DNA of 64,000 bases, from IMG/VR virus record IMGVR_UViG_3300009184_000038, positions 1-64,000 of that record; one strand, given 5' to 3'. This stretch comes from a virus. Each line of letters starts with the position of its first letter. Within the stretch, counting starts at the first letter, position 1. Below, piece after piece: positions 1 to 7,834 of this stretch. Both the position numbers and the translations under genes were made by a program. A model generated the notes under the pieces. The model searched no databases, was not told the origin of the DNA, and worked only from the letters and a program-made list of their open reading frames with translations.

Positions 1-467
1 AGCAGGCCGATCGCACGCACTTCGCGCTTGCGAATACCTCTCTGACCGTCCGTAGACCACGAGTCTCCACCGTCTCGCTTGATGGCGAAGGCGAAACTTG
101 ATCCGACGACTGTCCTATCCTTCACCCACTCGATAACGTCGCGGCCGATGGAGGTGTTTTCGTTCGGCGTGATCTCATAACGAAGACCATACGGGTCTTT
201 CGTGAGCTTCATCGTGCCGTTTCCGGTTCGGCCAAGGAGCAGATTGCGGTCGTGATTGAACACGCCGATCACATCCGGCCCCTCGGCGAGCACTTCGTCG
301 AACGCATTCTCATGAATCGTCTCGACGAACCCACCCAGGTTGCGACTTTCGGAGTTAAAGACGGCAGCGTAGCCCGCGATCACAGGCTTCCGCTCGCCAT
401 TGCCCGTGTCTCGGTACTCAACCGTAGCGTCCGAGACCGTCGTGCGCCGCTCAATTTCATTGCTCAT
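1..467 (-). CDS. HK97-type prohead protease, 3' part cut by window edge
   Basis: I translated the reverse strand by hand; 155 codons are present and the frame runs off base 1. The protein reads as a caudovirus prohead protease (peptidase family U35), which cleaves scaffold and capsid precursor during head maturation. It shows the AGYAAVFN start of the fold, FNHD with the likely catalytic His72, the LGRTGNGTMKL strand and GSSFAF with candidate catalytic Ser123/124. The ATG at 467 overlaps the stop of the upstream ferritin-like gene as ATGA, so the two are translationally coupled. Position after the portal matches HK97-like head operons; the capsid gene would be expected next, outside the window. 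Confidence 0.9.
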   Translation of the reverse strand, partial: MSNEIERRTTVSDATVEYRDTGNGERKPVIAGYAAVFNSESRNLGGFVETIHENAFDEVLAEGPDVIGVFNHDRNLLLGRTGNGTMKLTKDPYGLRYEITPNENTSIGRDVIEWVKDRTVVGSSFAFAIKRDGGDSWSTDGQRGIRKREVRAIGL

Positions 468-937
468 GCCGTCACCTGATTCGCGAGGTAGTTTTCCACA
501 CCGATCTGCTCGATAATCTTCCGAATGGCTTCAATGCCGGCCATCGAATCTTCGCTGCCACGGCGAAGCTTCATGAAAATCTTTGCCGTGACTGAGTCGC
601 CAACCGCGATGCACGTCACAAAGCCGGCCCGCTCGACCTCCGCGGCCGTCACGTCGGCGTCGTAGTTCACGTCAAGGATGGATTCAAAGTCGTGCCGGGG
701 CAGTTCGGGCTCGTCGTGCGTCGGCGACGGCTGGACATCGAAGAACTCAAGTCGTTCGGAGAGTTTCTTGATGTGCCCGCGTTCCTCGGCCGCATAGGAC
801 GCCCAGGTCTCGCCCAGCTTCCCGTAGCCCCAGCGGGTCAGGTGAACTGACTGAAGCTCATACATCTCGGCCTGCGAAAAGTGCAGGGCAAGGGAAGCCT
901 GCAATGCGTCGACAACGCCTTCAAGTGGCTGCGGCAT
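464..937 (-). CDS. ferritin-like / bacterioferritin-like protein
   Basis: A 157-residue helical protein resembling the first half of bacterioferritin. It has a first helix with Glu24, then a WGYGKLGETW stretch and an EERGH motif (Glu52, His55) like the Glu-x-x-His iron-ligand helix. The second half is less typical and I see no second Glu-x-x-His, so a full ferroxidase centre is uncertain. It overlaps the portal 3' end by 17 bases and the protease start by 4, inside the head operon. A non-enzymatic morphogenetic role for a ferritin-fold protein is an alternative to iron storage or detoxification. Family call is fairly sure; function is not. Confidence 0.65.
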   Translation of the reverse strand: MPQPLEGVVDALQASLALHFSQAEMYELQSVHLTRWGYGKLGETWASYAAEERGHIKKLSERLEFFDVQPSPTHDEPELPRHDFESILDVNYDADVTAAEVERAGFVTCIAVGDSVTAKIFMKLRRGSEDSMAGIEAIRKIIEQIGVENYLANQVTA

Positions 938-2570
938 CGGTTGTCAGGTGCTTGTCGCACCAGCCTTCTGTGACTGTTTCGTACTTCTGACCGCTGCGAT
1001 GGCACTCAAGCAAGAGTTCCCGCGAGCGGTTCACCCAATCCCCAACAAACTTGTCGATGTCTCGTCCAGTGGCCTCTGCGGCCTCGCGAAGTTCTTCTCG
1101 CATCCGCTGGCTCGTCTGATCGAACCACGTTGCGATCTTCTCGGGCTTGCTGCGGCGCTCGAGAACGCCGTCAGCTTCGACGGCGGCGAGACGGCGAAGG
1201 TTCGTCTTGAACAGCACCTCGGCACCGGCGACCTGTCGGGCATCCTCGGCAGCCGCGGGGGTGTCGGCGGCGGCCGGCTCGGGCGTGTCGGCCACGCCGG
1301 CCGGCGGAGCTGGCGAAGATTCGGTCTGCTTCTGCCCCGTGGGGTTGTCGGCGGTGAACGCCTCGAGCAACTGCATATTTACCTGAATGAACCGCTTCTT
1401 GCCCTGCCCGTCGGGCAGCGGGTTGTAGCCAATCTGCGAGCGAATTTCGTCGATGTCCAAGGCACCGAGGTTCGCCATCTCCCGCAGGAACTGCGAACGC
1501 GCGGCGTAGTCACCGACCATCAAGGCGTTCGTGTCGAACTGGCAGAAATACTGCTTGTCGTCGACTACGAGATCGCGGCGGCACGCCATTTCCCATCGGC
1601 GGCACCACGGGATCAAGCTGAACGTGACGAAGTCGATGGCCGACTGTTCCACAGTCGAGAAACGAACATTCGACAAATCACCGATAAGGTGGCCTGGGAC
1701 GCGGTAGGCACGCGAGACCTCCTCGCATTGGTACCGGCGAGTCTCAACGAGCATAGACGTATCGTTACGCTGCTCGATCTGCTTGCGGTGGAAGCCGAAC
1801 GGCATGACAACGGTTTTGTATGCGTTCATCGGCCCCTGATGGGCGTCGTTCCACTGCTCTCTGAACCGGGCCAGCACCTCTGGCTTGTGGGGCTGGTCGG
1901 TTTCGATGTAAGTGCCGGGCTGTCCGTTGTTCCCGAAGAATGCACCCGAGTGCAGCTCGGTCGCTCGGGCCAGACCGATCGCGTCTCGGGACAGGGTCGT
2001 TGGTACAAAGCCTGTCACCCCGTCTGACGAGAGCCACCGCAAATGAAAAATCTCGTCCTGCCGATACTCAGTGACCTCGATCTTGGGCTGAACCGGCGTC
2101 GTCGGTTCGGTGTAGTAATACCGGAGCTTGCCGTTGGTGAGCCGCTTGACCTCCATCCGCGAAGGATGCAGCGGGATAAGCTCGGTCACGCCGCCCTGCC
2201 GGCCGCCCTTGATGTGAGCGTAGGCGTTGCCCCAGAGCAGGAGCCAGCTTTGCATCAACTCGCGGAACTCGAAGCCCGTCATCCACGAGTTGGGCTGATA
2301 GCAGATGACCTCGTGGAGATGCTGCTCTTCGGCGATTTCCTTGCCGCCGCCGGGTAGGCGGCGGTAGACGTTGAAGGGGAGGCTGGCGATCGACTCCGAC
2401 AGTACGCGAACGCAGGCGAGAACAGCCGTGCATTCCAGGGCCGTCTCGGGCGAGACCGTGACGCCCGATGCCGTGCGTCTGGTATTGGAAATCTCCTCGA
2501 AGATGCGGGACAGATTGCCGCGAAGCTCAATCAGATCGGAGACTTCTTCGTCAATCTTATCCACGTTCAA
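921..2570 (-). CDS. phage portal protein (HK97/lambda-type family)
   Basis: 549 residues, usual length for the Phage_portal family. The N-terminal part has the typical ACVRVLSESIASLPF stretch (about residues 52-66), followed by the WLLLWGNAYAHI segment and the clip and stem region. The C-terminal 120 residues are Ala/Pro-rich then helical. The portal forms the dodecameric DNA channel at one capsid vertex and docks the terminase. The only reasonable start is TTG at 2570, which overlaps the TerL stop as TTGA. No strong Shine-Dalgarno is visible, so coupling from terL is likely. Confidence 0.93.
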   Translation of the reverse strand: MNVDKIDEEVSDLIELRGNLSRIFEEISNTRRTASGVTVSPETALECTAVLACVRVLSESIASLPFNVYRRLPGGGKEIAEEQHLHEVICYQPNSWMTGFEFRELMQSWLLLWGNAYAHIKGGRQGGVTELIPLHPSRMEVKRLTNGKLRYYYTEPTTPVQPKIEVTEYRQDEIFHLRWLSSDGVTGFVPTTLSRDAIGLARATELHSGAFFGNNGQPGTYIETDQPHKPEVLARFREQWNDAHQGPMNAYKTVVMPFGFHRKQIEQRNDTSMLVETRRYQCEEVSRAYRVPGHLIGDLSNVRFSTVEQSAIDFVTFSLIPWCRRWEMACRRDLVVDDKQYFCQFDTNALMVGDYAARSQFLREMANLGALDIDEIRSQIGYNPLPDGQGKKRFIQVNMQLLEAFTADNPTGQKQTESSPAPPAGVADTPEPAAADTPAAAEDARQVAGAEVLFKTNLRRLAAVEADGVLERRSKPEKIATWFDQTSQRMREELREAAEATGRDIDKFVGDWVNRSRELLLECHRSGQKYETVTEGWCDKHLTTDAAAT

Positions 2571-4069
2571 AGCACCATGAGGGTTGGTTCGTCGGTGTTG
2601 CCGTGGTTCTCGCTGCTGGAGATACCGAGGGCCATGATCAGAGAGACCGCGCCGTCGATGCGGGCCGTCGAGTGTGAGTGTTTTTTAGTAGGCTTTATGT
2701 TCCCGGCATCGTCGATCTTGACTTGAACATTCGACATCTGCCACGCCAGAACGGGGTTGCCAGCGTGTCTCAGCCTTTTGCCGACGACGAGTGTCTCGAG
2801 CAGCTTGCTCGGCGCGCTCATGCTGGCAAAGCCCTGTCCAAACGGCTTAACGTCGATTCCCTCCGCTACCAGTTGCGTCGTCAGATGCACCGCGTTCCAG
2901 CGGTCAATGGCGATGCCGCGAACTACATTCTTCTCGCAAAACGAGAGAATGTAATCTCGGACTGTGTCGTAGCAAGTGATATCACCATCCGTCATTCTAA
3001 CAAAACCAGCGTCCGCCCAGGCTTGATACGGCACTCGGTCTTCCTTCGACCGCTTGTGCGCGTTCTCCTCGGGGATGAAGAAGTGGGCGTGAACGTCATA
3101 CGTTCCATCGGCGTCGGGCCAGACCGCCACGAACGCCGTCGTATCGAATGTGCTGGCGAGGTCAACGCCGCACCAGCATGGCCGCCCTGCCGTCGGCCGC
3201 AGCGGCTCGTTGTTGGCGTCCCAGGCACCATGCCTGATCCACTTGGTTTCGGAACGCTGGAATAAATTCAAATGGAGCGTCTTGAAAACAGTCTCGTCTG
3301 CCGGCGAGTCCTTCGCCTTCTGTGCGAATTGATGGAAATACTCGGGTTTCAGCGTAATTCCGTAGTTCGGATTCGCCTTCTTCCACGTCTCCTCGACGAA
3401 CGGGTCGTCCTCGGGATCGGCGGCGTAGATGCACGGCAGGAACGAGTCGTCCTTCAGAACCCCATCGCGAATCTTCACTGCCCGCTGCCAGTCCTTGTAG
3501 CACGGGCCGTCCATGTCGGTGCCGGCCGTCGTGATGTAGATGGTGAGCGGCTGGCTCCTGGCTCCAGTACCCGTTTCCAATACATCGACCAGCTCGCGGT
3601 CGGGAAAGACGTGATATTCGTCGACCAGCACGCAACTCGGGTTGTAACCGTGTTTCGTGCCGGCCTCGCTGGAGATACAGAGCATCGTCGAGTTCTTTTC
3701 GGGGAACACGATGCTGTTGCGGTATATCTTGCACCGCTTCGCCAGCGATGGGCAGCTTTCGACGAACTGCTTCGCCGCGGTATGGAGCAGCGCCGCCTGA
3801 GAGCGGTCGCCGGCCGCGACGATCACCTCGGCCCCCTCGTCATCGCAGCACAACATGAACAATCCAACCGCTGCGGAAATCGCGGATTTTCCGTTCTTGC
3901 GGGGCAAGGCGAGCAGGCTTGTTCGATATTGGCGAAGACCGTCGGCCTTCTTCGTGTTGAAGAGTTTGTCGAGGTACTCGTCCTGCCAGGGTTGCAGGAC
4001 AAATGGCTGCCCCGCAAAGTCACCTCGACTGTGCTTCAGTAAGCCGATGAAATCGCGGATATCAACCAC
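2567..4069 (-). CDS. terL: terminase large subunit
   Basis: 500 residues, HK97-like Terminase_1 family. ATPase half: LPRKNGKS Walker A near residues 55-62 and VLVDE Walker B near 147-151. Nuclease half: CGVDLASTFDTTAF with Asp303 and GIAIDR with Asp389, the RNase-H-fold metal ligands. It packages DNA into the prohead through the portal and cuts it. The start is GTG at 4069, overlapping terS by 8 bases; the stop overlaps the portal start by 4. All key motifs are intact. Confidence 0.96.
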   Translation of the reverse strand: MVDIRDFIGLLKHSRGDFAGQPFVLQPWQDEYLDKLFNTKKADGLRQYRTSLLALPRKNGKSAISAAVGLFMLCCDDEGAEVIVAAGDRSQAALLHTAAKQFVESCPSLAKRCKIYRNSIVFPEKNSTMLCISSEAGTKHGYNPSCVLVDEYHVFPDRELVDVLETGTGARSQPLTIYITTAGTDMDGPCYKDWQRAVKIRDGVLKDDSFLPCIYAADPEDDPFVEETWKKANPNYGITLKPEYFHQFAQKAKDSPADETVFKTLHLNLFQRSETKWIRHGAWDANNEPLRPTAGRPCWCGVDLASTFDTTAFVAVWPDADGTYDVHAHFFIPEENAHKRSKEDRVPYQAWADAGFVRMTDGDITCYDTVRDYILSFCEKNVVRGIAIDRWNAVHLTTQLVAEGIDVKPFGQGFASMSAPSKLLETLVVGKRLRHAGNPVLAWQMSNVQVKIDDAGNIKPTKKHSHSTARIDGAVSLIMALGISSSENHGNTDEPTLMVL

Positions 4070-4544
4070 GCTTGGCTAGAAGAGCGTCCATTGGGTCTTG
4101 CACGACCTTCTCGGCGTGATAGCCCATTCGGGTGCGATCGGCTGGCGTCAGGCCGAGGACAGTCTCAAGCTGCCGGAGTTGCTCGTGGCAGTGATTGCTC
4201 TGGGACTGCCACTTGTTCGGGCGGCTGAAGCGGAGGGAGCCGTCGGGTGCCGTCACCTCGACCCACCCCGAGTCCAGCTTGGCAAGCTGCATCTCGGCGT
4301 CTCGCCAGCGATCCCAGATGATCGAGTATCGCGAGATCACTTCGACATCGCTCTCGGCCAGCGTGCCCATCCTTTGGGTGTAGCCGCAGACGAGGCTGAA
4401 CATCTCCCTGGCTGCCGGCCGCATCCATGACGGAGGGGCGGGCAGCGAGGACAAGGGTGTGCCTAACTCCTCGCGGTAGTTGGCTTCCTCGGAGCCTCGC
4501 AGCTTGAGGAGATGCTTCGGCGTTGGTGCTGGGCCGCGTGCCAT
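4062..4544 (-). CDS. terS: terminase small subunit (P27 family-like)
   Basis: 160 residues from ATG 4544, chosen because it gives the typical family start MARGPAPTPKHLLKLRGS and lies 2 bases after the stop of the HNH gene; a longer frame to 4607 would overlap that gene. Proline-rich linker near residues 33-40, then helical segments ending in the TPADRTRMG stretch typical of P27-type small terminases. It recognises the packaging site and recruits TerL, directly downstream with an 8-base overlap. Confidence 0.87.
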   Translation of the reverse strand: MARGPAPTPKHLLKLRGSEEANYREELGTPLSSLPAPPSWMRPAAREMFSLVCGYTQRMGTLAESDVEVISRYSIIWDRWRDAEMQLAKLDSGWVEVTAPDGSLRFSRPNKWQSQSNHCHEQLRQLETVLGLTPADRTRMGYHAEKVVQDPMDALLAKRG

Positions 4545-4546
4545 GC

Positions 4547-5587
4547 CTAAGAGTATTGCACAGTAGGTAAGGGCCCCGCAAAGGAGTCGGATTTCTTGAT
4601 GTTGCACGCCCAGCAGGCGGCCTGGACATTGTCGGGTCTATGGCCTGGGCCGGAGGGGCCGTAAGACAGGGGCACGATGTGGTCGATCGTGGGGCTGCGT
4701 GGGTGCGGAGTCTCGCTGCCATCGATCTTCGTCCATTTGGAGAGCAGCTCACACTGGCATATCTGGCACGTCCAGTTGTCGCGATGAAGTATCGACTTCG
4801 CTGGAAACGATTCGTAGTGGCAGCCGTATTTAATGCACCTACGTTTGTGTCCGCCAGAATTGATTCCGACATTCAGCGGCGTGCATGTGTCGTTACCCCA
4901 CGAGCTGAACCAGACGGCGATCTGCTCGTCAAGCGTAGCTCCAGGCCGGCTCGTCAGCCTAGCGCATGGAAGGCGAAGTCGCCTCGCCTCGAAGGCACAT
5001 TCTCTGGAGCAGTATTTGCCAGCGTTTCGCCCAGATGTGCGCTTTCGGAATGGCTTTTGACAACAGAGGCACTGCCGCCGCTTCGCCCGCCTTTTGGATG
5101 CCTCCGCTCGCTTTCCCTGGGCCTCCGAGATGGCTTTTTCAGCGCAGGGCCGCGAACAGAACAGGCTTCTTGACCGGCCTGGGATAAAGGCTTTGCCGCA
5201 GCACTTGCACGCTTTTTCGGCGAATCGACTGGGGTATCGGCATTTCTCGCTACAGAACATCGAGTTGATTAACCCGACGAAGCTCACGCCGCATCCGCAG
5301 CACGTCCGATCGTGAACCCTCTTCTTCCGCTTCGCTGCACGGCGGCACGCTTCAGAGCAGTACCTTCGCGACCGCCCACTCGCTCGCGAGTCCTGCGGAA
5401 CGCCGGCACCGCAGGAGACGCACGCAACAGTCGCTGGCTTTAGCGGCCTCCCCTCGGCGGCTCGCTGGCAGCGACGAGAACAGTATTTTCTCGGCTTAAC
5501 GCCGAGCGAGGGGGGGAGCGACGACCCGCAAACAACGCAGCATTTGCCATCCTTGGCGTTTTCTCCGGCGTCTCCACGCACCCACAC
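4547..5587 (-). CDS. HNH endonuclease with five tandem Cys4 zinc fingers
   Basis: 346 residues from a GTG start (no upstream or nearby in-frame ATG). Residues 17-197 hold five CxxC...(Y/F)CSxxC units: C17/20-C36/40, C56/59-C77/81, C96/99-C112/116, C127/130-C144/148 and C173/176-C193/197. The C-terminus is an HNH nuclease: C274/C277, the DHIVPLSYG core with His303, Asn320 and C325/C328. HNH proteins next to terminases assist packaging cleavage in several siphoviruses. Five DNA- or RNA-binding-type fingers in front of the nuclease is unusual. A homing-type endonuclease is the alternative. It is the first gene of the leftward head operon. Confidence 0.85.
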   Translation of the reverse strand: MWVRGDAGENAKDGKCCVVCGSSLPPSLGVKPRKYCSRRCQRAAEGRPLKPATVACVSCGAGVPQDSRASGRSRRYCSEACRRAAKRKKRVHDRTCCGCGVSFVGLINSMFCSEKCRYPSRFAEKACKCCGKAFIPGRSRSLFCSRPCAEKAISEAQGKRAEASKRRAKRRQCLCCQKPFRKRTSGRNAGKYCSRECAFEARRLRLPCARLTSRPGATLDEQIAVWFSSWGNDTCTPLNVGINSGGHKRRCIKYGCHYESFPAKSILHRDNWTCQICQCELLSKWTKIDGSETPHPRSPTIDHIVPLSYGPSGPGHRPDNVQAACWACNIKKSDSFAGPLPTVQYS

Positions 5588-5817
5588 AGTCTACCGCACA
5601 AGACATTTTCTCCAAATCGTCGGGCTGCGGAGGCGACCAGCAAAAATAGTACGCCCCCCGGCGTGCCTTCTCCTTAGGACATGCGGTCTGCCCTGCGCCA
5701 CCCCTCGACCGGGCACCCCCCATTGGGGGGTGCCGCTGACGGGCCACCCCCTGCGCTGTGTCTCCCGCCGAATTCCGTCAAGAATCAAGCAGCGCATGCC
5801 GAATCAATAACCTAGGC
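5588..5817. other. divergent intergenic region between head operon and rightward early genes
   Basis: I see no convincing gene here. It contains a strong GC hairpin (5712-5734), a following GGGCCACCCCC stretch that partly repeats it, and a TTGACG-like hexamer on the minus strand near 5777 without a matching -10. A leftward promoter for the terminase operon is expected here but I could not identify one. Confidence 0.6.
5712..5734. terminator. perfect 10-bp-stem hairpin
   Basis: GGCACCCCCC, a 3-base loop, then GGGGGGTGCC. No T-tract follows on either strand, so this may be a Rho-independent-like stop, a processing signal or a protein site rather than a classical terminator. Confidence 0.5.
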
Positions 5818-5845
5818 TTGACGCACACTGTGCGTCTGCTAATAT
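5818..5845 (+). promoter_or_regulatory. sigma70-like promoter P1
   Basis: TTGACG at 5818-5823, 16-base spacer, TAATAT at 5840-5845. The flanks TAGGC before the -35 and CACACTGTGC after it recur almost unchanged at the promoter near 7835, indicating a shared factor or duplication. It drives the genes from 5896. Confidence 0.65.
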
Positions 5846-5872
5846 CTGTGCATGCGGGCCGCGCGGCCCGCG

Positions 5873-5889
5873 ATCACCAACGAAGAGAG
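5873..5889 (+). repeat. start-leader repeat, family A, copy 1
   Basis: ATCACCAACGAAGAGAG ending 6 bases before the ATG at 5896; the GAAGAGAG part can act as Shine-Dalgarno. Related copies precede the next two genes and the palindrome at 7290. Confidence 0.75.
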
Positions 5890-5895
5890 AAGACG

Positions 5896-6729
5896 ATGAA
5901 AACCGCGAATGCCCCTAGCGTCTTAGGTACCTTTTCCAAAGCTATCCCAACTGCGCGAAGCTTGAATTTCGGTCTATCGGGGGGCGCAAACTGTGAAACT
6001 AGTTGTCGCCACCACCCGATTCATTATTCGGGCGCATTGTCGCACGATGGTCAATGCTATGCCTATGTAGTGGAAGGTAGGAACGATAGGGTACAACTCG
6101 CCGACAAGTTGGGCAGGCATGAGACGATGAAAGCCTCCGAAATCGTCGGGATGGCTTTGGTTGAGTTGTCGCGTCTCAAGCTATACGGAAAAGACTTGCC
6201 CCCTTGGTTTCGATTCTCAACCAACGGCGCAATACCGACTAAAGAGGCTGCGCTTGCCGACCGTCGGTTTATTCCACTACTCCGCGAACTACTGAAATTC
6301 TGCGTTGCCAACGCTATGAAAGTACACTTGCCCGTAGAGTCTGCCGAAAAGGCTGCGTTTTATCGCGAAGTTATTGGTGATCTCGTTACCATTCGCGAGT
6401 CTATTCAGACGCACGATATGAATCCCGACACTATCGCCACCCATGCGATACCTTTGGGCGCATCGTCTTTCACCGCTGGTGAAAATGTCGGCAAGGGGCC
6501 GCACAAGCGTAATCGTATCCTAGCCGCCGCCGCCGCCGCCGCCGCCGCATGGGCAATGCGAACGGGTCGAAAAACCATCGTCTGCCCCGCCGTCAGAGTG
6601 TCTTTCCTATCGCGTTACAAAAATGGAAAAACACGCGAAGAGAACATTGCATGGCGTGAACGCGCGAAGTGTGGCCTCTGCCCCGCGTGCGCCTTGCCGA
6701 ATGTTGACGTAGTGTATCCAGCCCATTGA
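5896..6729 (+). CDS. cysteine-rich phage protein resembling the GP88 family
   Basis: 277 residues. The ATG at 5896 was chosen because it follows the family-A leader; the frame is open upstream without a better start. Features: Cys33/Cys37 and a QCYAY motif (Cys54), a WFRFSTNG segment near residues 104-111, and a C-terminal CxxCxxC (259, 262, 265) before the terminal YPAH. This order resembles the mycobacteriophage gp88-type Cys-rich proteins, whose function is unknown; the link is by pattern only. A nine-alanine run sits at about residues 210-218. First gene of the rightward block. Confidence 0.7.
   Translation: MKTANAPSVLGTFSKAIPTARSLNFGLSGGANCETSCRHHPIHYSGALSHDGQCYAYVVEGRNDRVQLADKLGRHETMKASEIVGMALVELSRLKLYGKDLPPWFRFSTNGAIPTKEAALADRRFIPLLRELLKFCVANAMKVHLPVESAEKAAFYREVIGDLVTIRESIQTHDMNPDTIATHAIPLGASSFTAGENVGKGPHKRNRILAAAAAAAAAWAMRTGRKTIVCPAVRVSFLSRYKNGKTREENIAWRERAKCGLCPACALPNVDVVYPAH
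6523..6549 (+). repeat. GCC trinucleotide microsatellite
   Basis: Eight GCC units plus GCA inside the GP88-like gene, encoding nine alanines. Slippage would change length in frame. Confidence 0.9.
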
Positions 6730-6733
6730 TTGA

Positions 6734-6766
6734 ACCACCACCACCACCAACGAAGAGGGTAAAGCC
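6734..6766 (+). repeat. start-leader repeat, family A, copy 2
   Basis: A run of ACC triplets leading into CCACCAACGAAGAGGG, then TAAAGCC and the ATG at 6767. AGAGGG is a usable Shine-Dalgarno. Confidence 0.75.
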
Positions 6767-6988
6767 ATGCGCGAACGGTTCAATGTAGTTTTGTGGGAAA
6801 AGAGAATGCGACAAGCCATCGCCGATAGGAATGGCGATAGGCTTGCAAGCCTCATGTATGAGAACGATAGGAACGGAGTCTTTTCGTATGATGATTCATG
6901 GGCAGAGGGTTGGGAATACACTCGCGAAGAGTGGATTGTAAGTCTGATCGAATGCGCCGAAACCATGCTGTCGGGAATCAATGACTGA
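6767..6988 (+). CDS. small acidic hypothetical protein, paralogue of next gene
   Basis: 73 residues, start fixed by the family-A leader. Its C-terminal helix (REEWIVSLIECAETML) matches the next gene's RREWIDYLIEECEEVV, so the two are paralogues. Trp- and Glu-rich, no membrane segment, no recognised domain. Such small acidic proteins in early phage regions often bind host proteins; this is only analogy. Confidence 0.75.
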   Translation: MRERFNVVLWEKRMRQAIADRNGDRLASLMYENDRNGVFSYDDSWAEGWEYTREEWIVSLIECAETMLSGIND

Positions 6989-6994
6989 CTAGGA

Positions 6995-7021
6995 ACCACC
7001 ACCAACGAAGAGGGTAACGCA
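6995..7021 (+). repeat. start-leader repeat, family A, copy 3
   Basis: ACCACCACCAACGAAGAGGG followed by TAACGCA and the ATG at 7022. Confidence 0.75.
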
Positions 7022-7276
7022 ATGACTAACGAAGAGACCGCAATGATTGAGCGCATTGAGCAGGCGATAGAAGACCGCGACCCGCGTCGCATGCGGGAAG
7101 CTATCGCCGAATGGGACGGCAAGCCCACTATGTCGGCGAAACAGTTTCGCGATACATTCCAAGGCGCGCGCCGCCGCGAATGGATCGACTACTTAATTGA
7201 GGAATGCGAAGAGGTAGTCGGCATGATAAAAACCAACGATGCCGATGACTACTGGGCGACGCGCGGCCGCATTTAA
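7022..7276 (+). CDS. small acidic hypothetical protein, paralogue of preceding gene
   Basis: 84 residues. N-terminal helix IERIEQAIEDRDPRRMREAI, middle GKPTMSAKQF, then a helix shared with the gene at 6767. Start fixed by the family-A leader. No known domain. Confidence 0.75.
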   Translation: MTNEETAMIERIEQAIEDRDPRRMREAIAEWDGKPTMSAKQFRDTFQGARRREWIDYLIEECEEVVGMIKTNDADDYWATRGRI

Positions 7277-7280
7277 TTTC

Positions 7281-7297
7281 ATCACCAACGAAGAGGG
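7281..7297 (+). repeat. start-leader repeat, family A, copy 4, without a gene
   Basis: ATCACCAACGAAGAGGG as in copies 1-3, but the sequence continues directly into a 32-bp palindrome. The only ATG is in the palindrome centre and opens 16 codons before a stop. Confidence 0.8.
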
Positions 7298-7321
7298 CAG
7301 GCGCATGCGCCTGCCCTCTTC
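7290..7321. terminator. perfect 32-bp palindrome
   Basis: Half-site GAAGAGGGCAGGCGCA followed by its exact reverse complement with no unpaired centre. It reuses the GAAGAGGG of the family-A leader, which would sequester the Shine-Dalgarno. It ends the first rightward gene group, so a transcription terminator, RNase site or symmetric protein site are all possible; only a few T residues follow. Confidence 0.7.
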
Positions 7322-7327
7322 TCCTGC

Positions 7328-7386
7328 GCGGTGGTGTGCGTCTGCTCCTGCCTAGCCGTAGGCGGTGGTGTGCGTCTGCTCCTGCC
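7328..7386 (+). repeat. 25-bp perfect direct repeat, two copies
   Basis: Copies at 7328-7352 and 7362-7386, core GGTGGTGTGCGTCTGCTCCT. The second copy runs straight into the first CCCCCGA repeat. Not part of any credible gene. Confidence 0.9.
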
Positions 7387-7807
7387 CCCGACCGTGGCAA
7401 CGAGCACCGCGCCCCCCGAACATGGGAACCAGCGCACCAGGCGAGCACCCCCGAACGTGGCAACGAGCTGCCACCCCCGAACGTGGGAACCAGCAGCCGC
7501 CGGGCGATCACCCCCGAACATGGAAACGCGCGGCCCGGCCGTGGAAACGAGCAGCCCCCGAACGTGGAAACTCGGGGGTATCACGAGCCGGCCGGCCGCC
7601 TTATCGGCCCTCCTGGGGCATCCTATAGCTGCCATTCTGGCGAAAACTGCCCCCGACCGTGGAAACGGTGGCCGACCGTGGAAACGATGCGCAGCCCCCG
7701 ACCATGAAAAAAATTGTCGCCATCGGGGAGGCTCGAGGTTAGCCCCGACCGACGAATTTTCTCACACTACCAACTGTCCAGGCGGCCCCCGACTGTGGAA
7801 AAACACG
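7385..7807 (+). repeat. gene-free array of about 12 family-B repeats
   Basis: Copies begin near 7385, 7413, 7448, 7474, 7511, 7531 (degenerate), 7555, 7650, 7671, 7695, 7742 and 7786. All are in the same orientation; typical unit CCCCCGAACGTGGAAACGAG. Spacing is irregular (20-95 bases), so this is not CRISPR. Most carry GTGGAAAC or GTGGCAAC rather than the GGAGAAAC of the gene-proximal copies, and none has a start codon at the right distance. The copy at 7555-7578 forms a CCCCCGA/TCGGGGG hairpin; the one at 7650 can form ACCGT-GGAA-ACGGT. The rest of 7277-7923 holds no gene I can support. Confidence 0.9.
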
Positions 7808-7834
7808 CTGAGAAAAGAAAAAAAGATTTTAGGC

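Noticed and set aside
948-2027. Long plus-strand frame opposite the portal gene
   Set aside because: Antisense shadow of the portal; no start signal and composition follows the other strand.
7304-7354. 16-codon frame opening in the palindrome centre
   Set aside because: No accessible ribosome site if the palindrome folds, and part of a direct repeat; could be a leader peptide but unsupported.
7385-7807. CRISPR array
   Set aside because: Repeats diverge, spacing runs from 20 to 95 bases, spacers are not uniform, and no cas gene is present.
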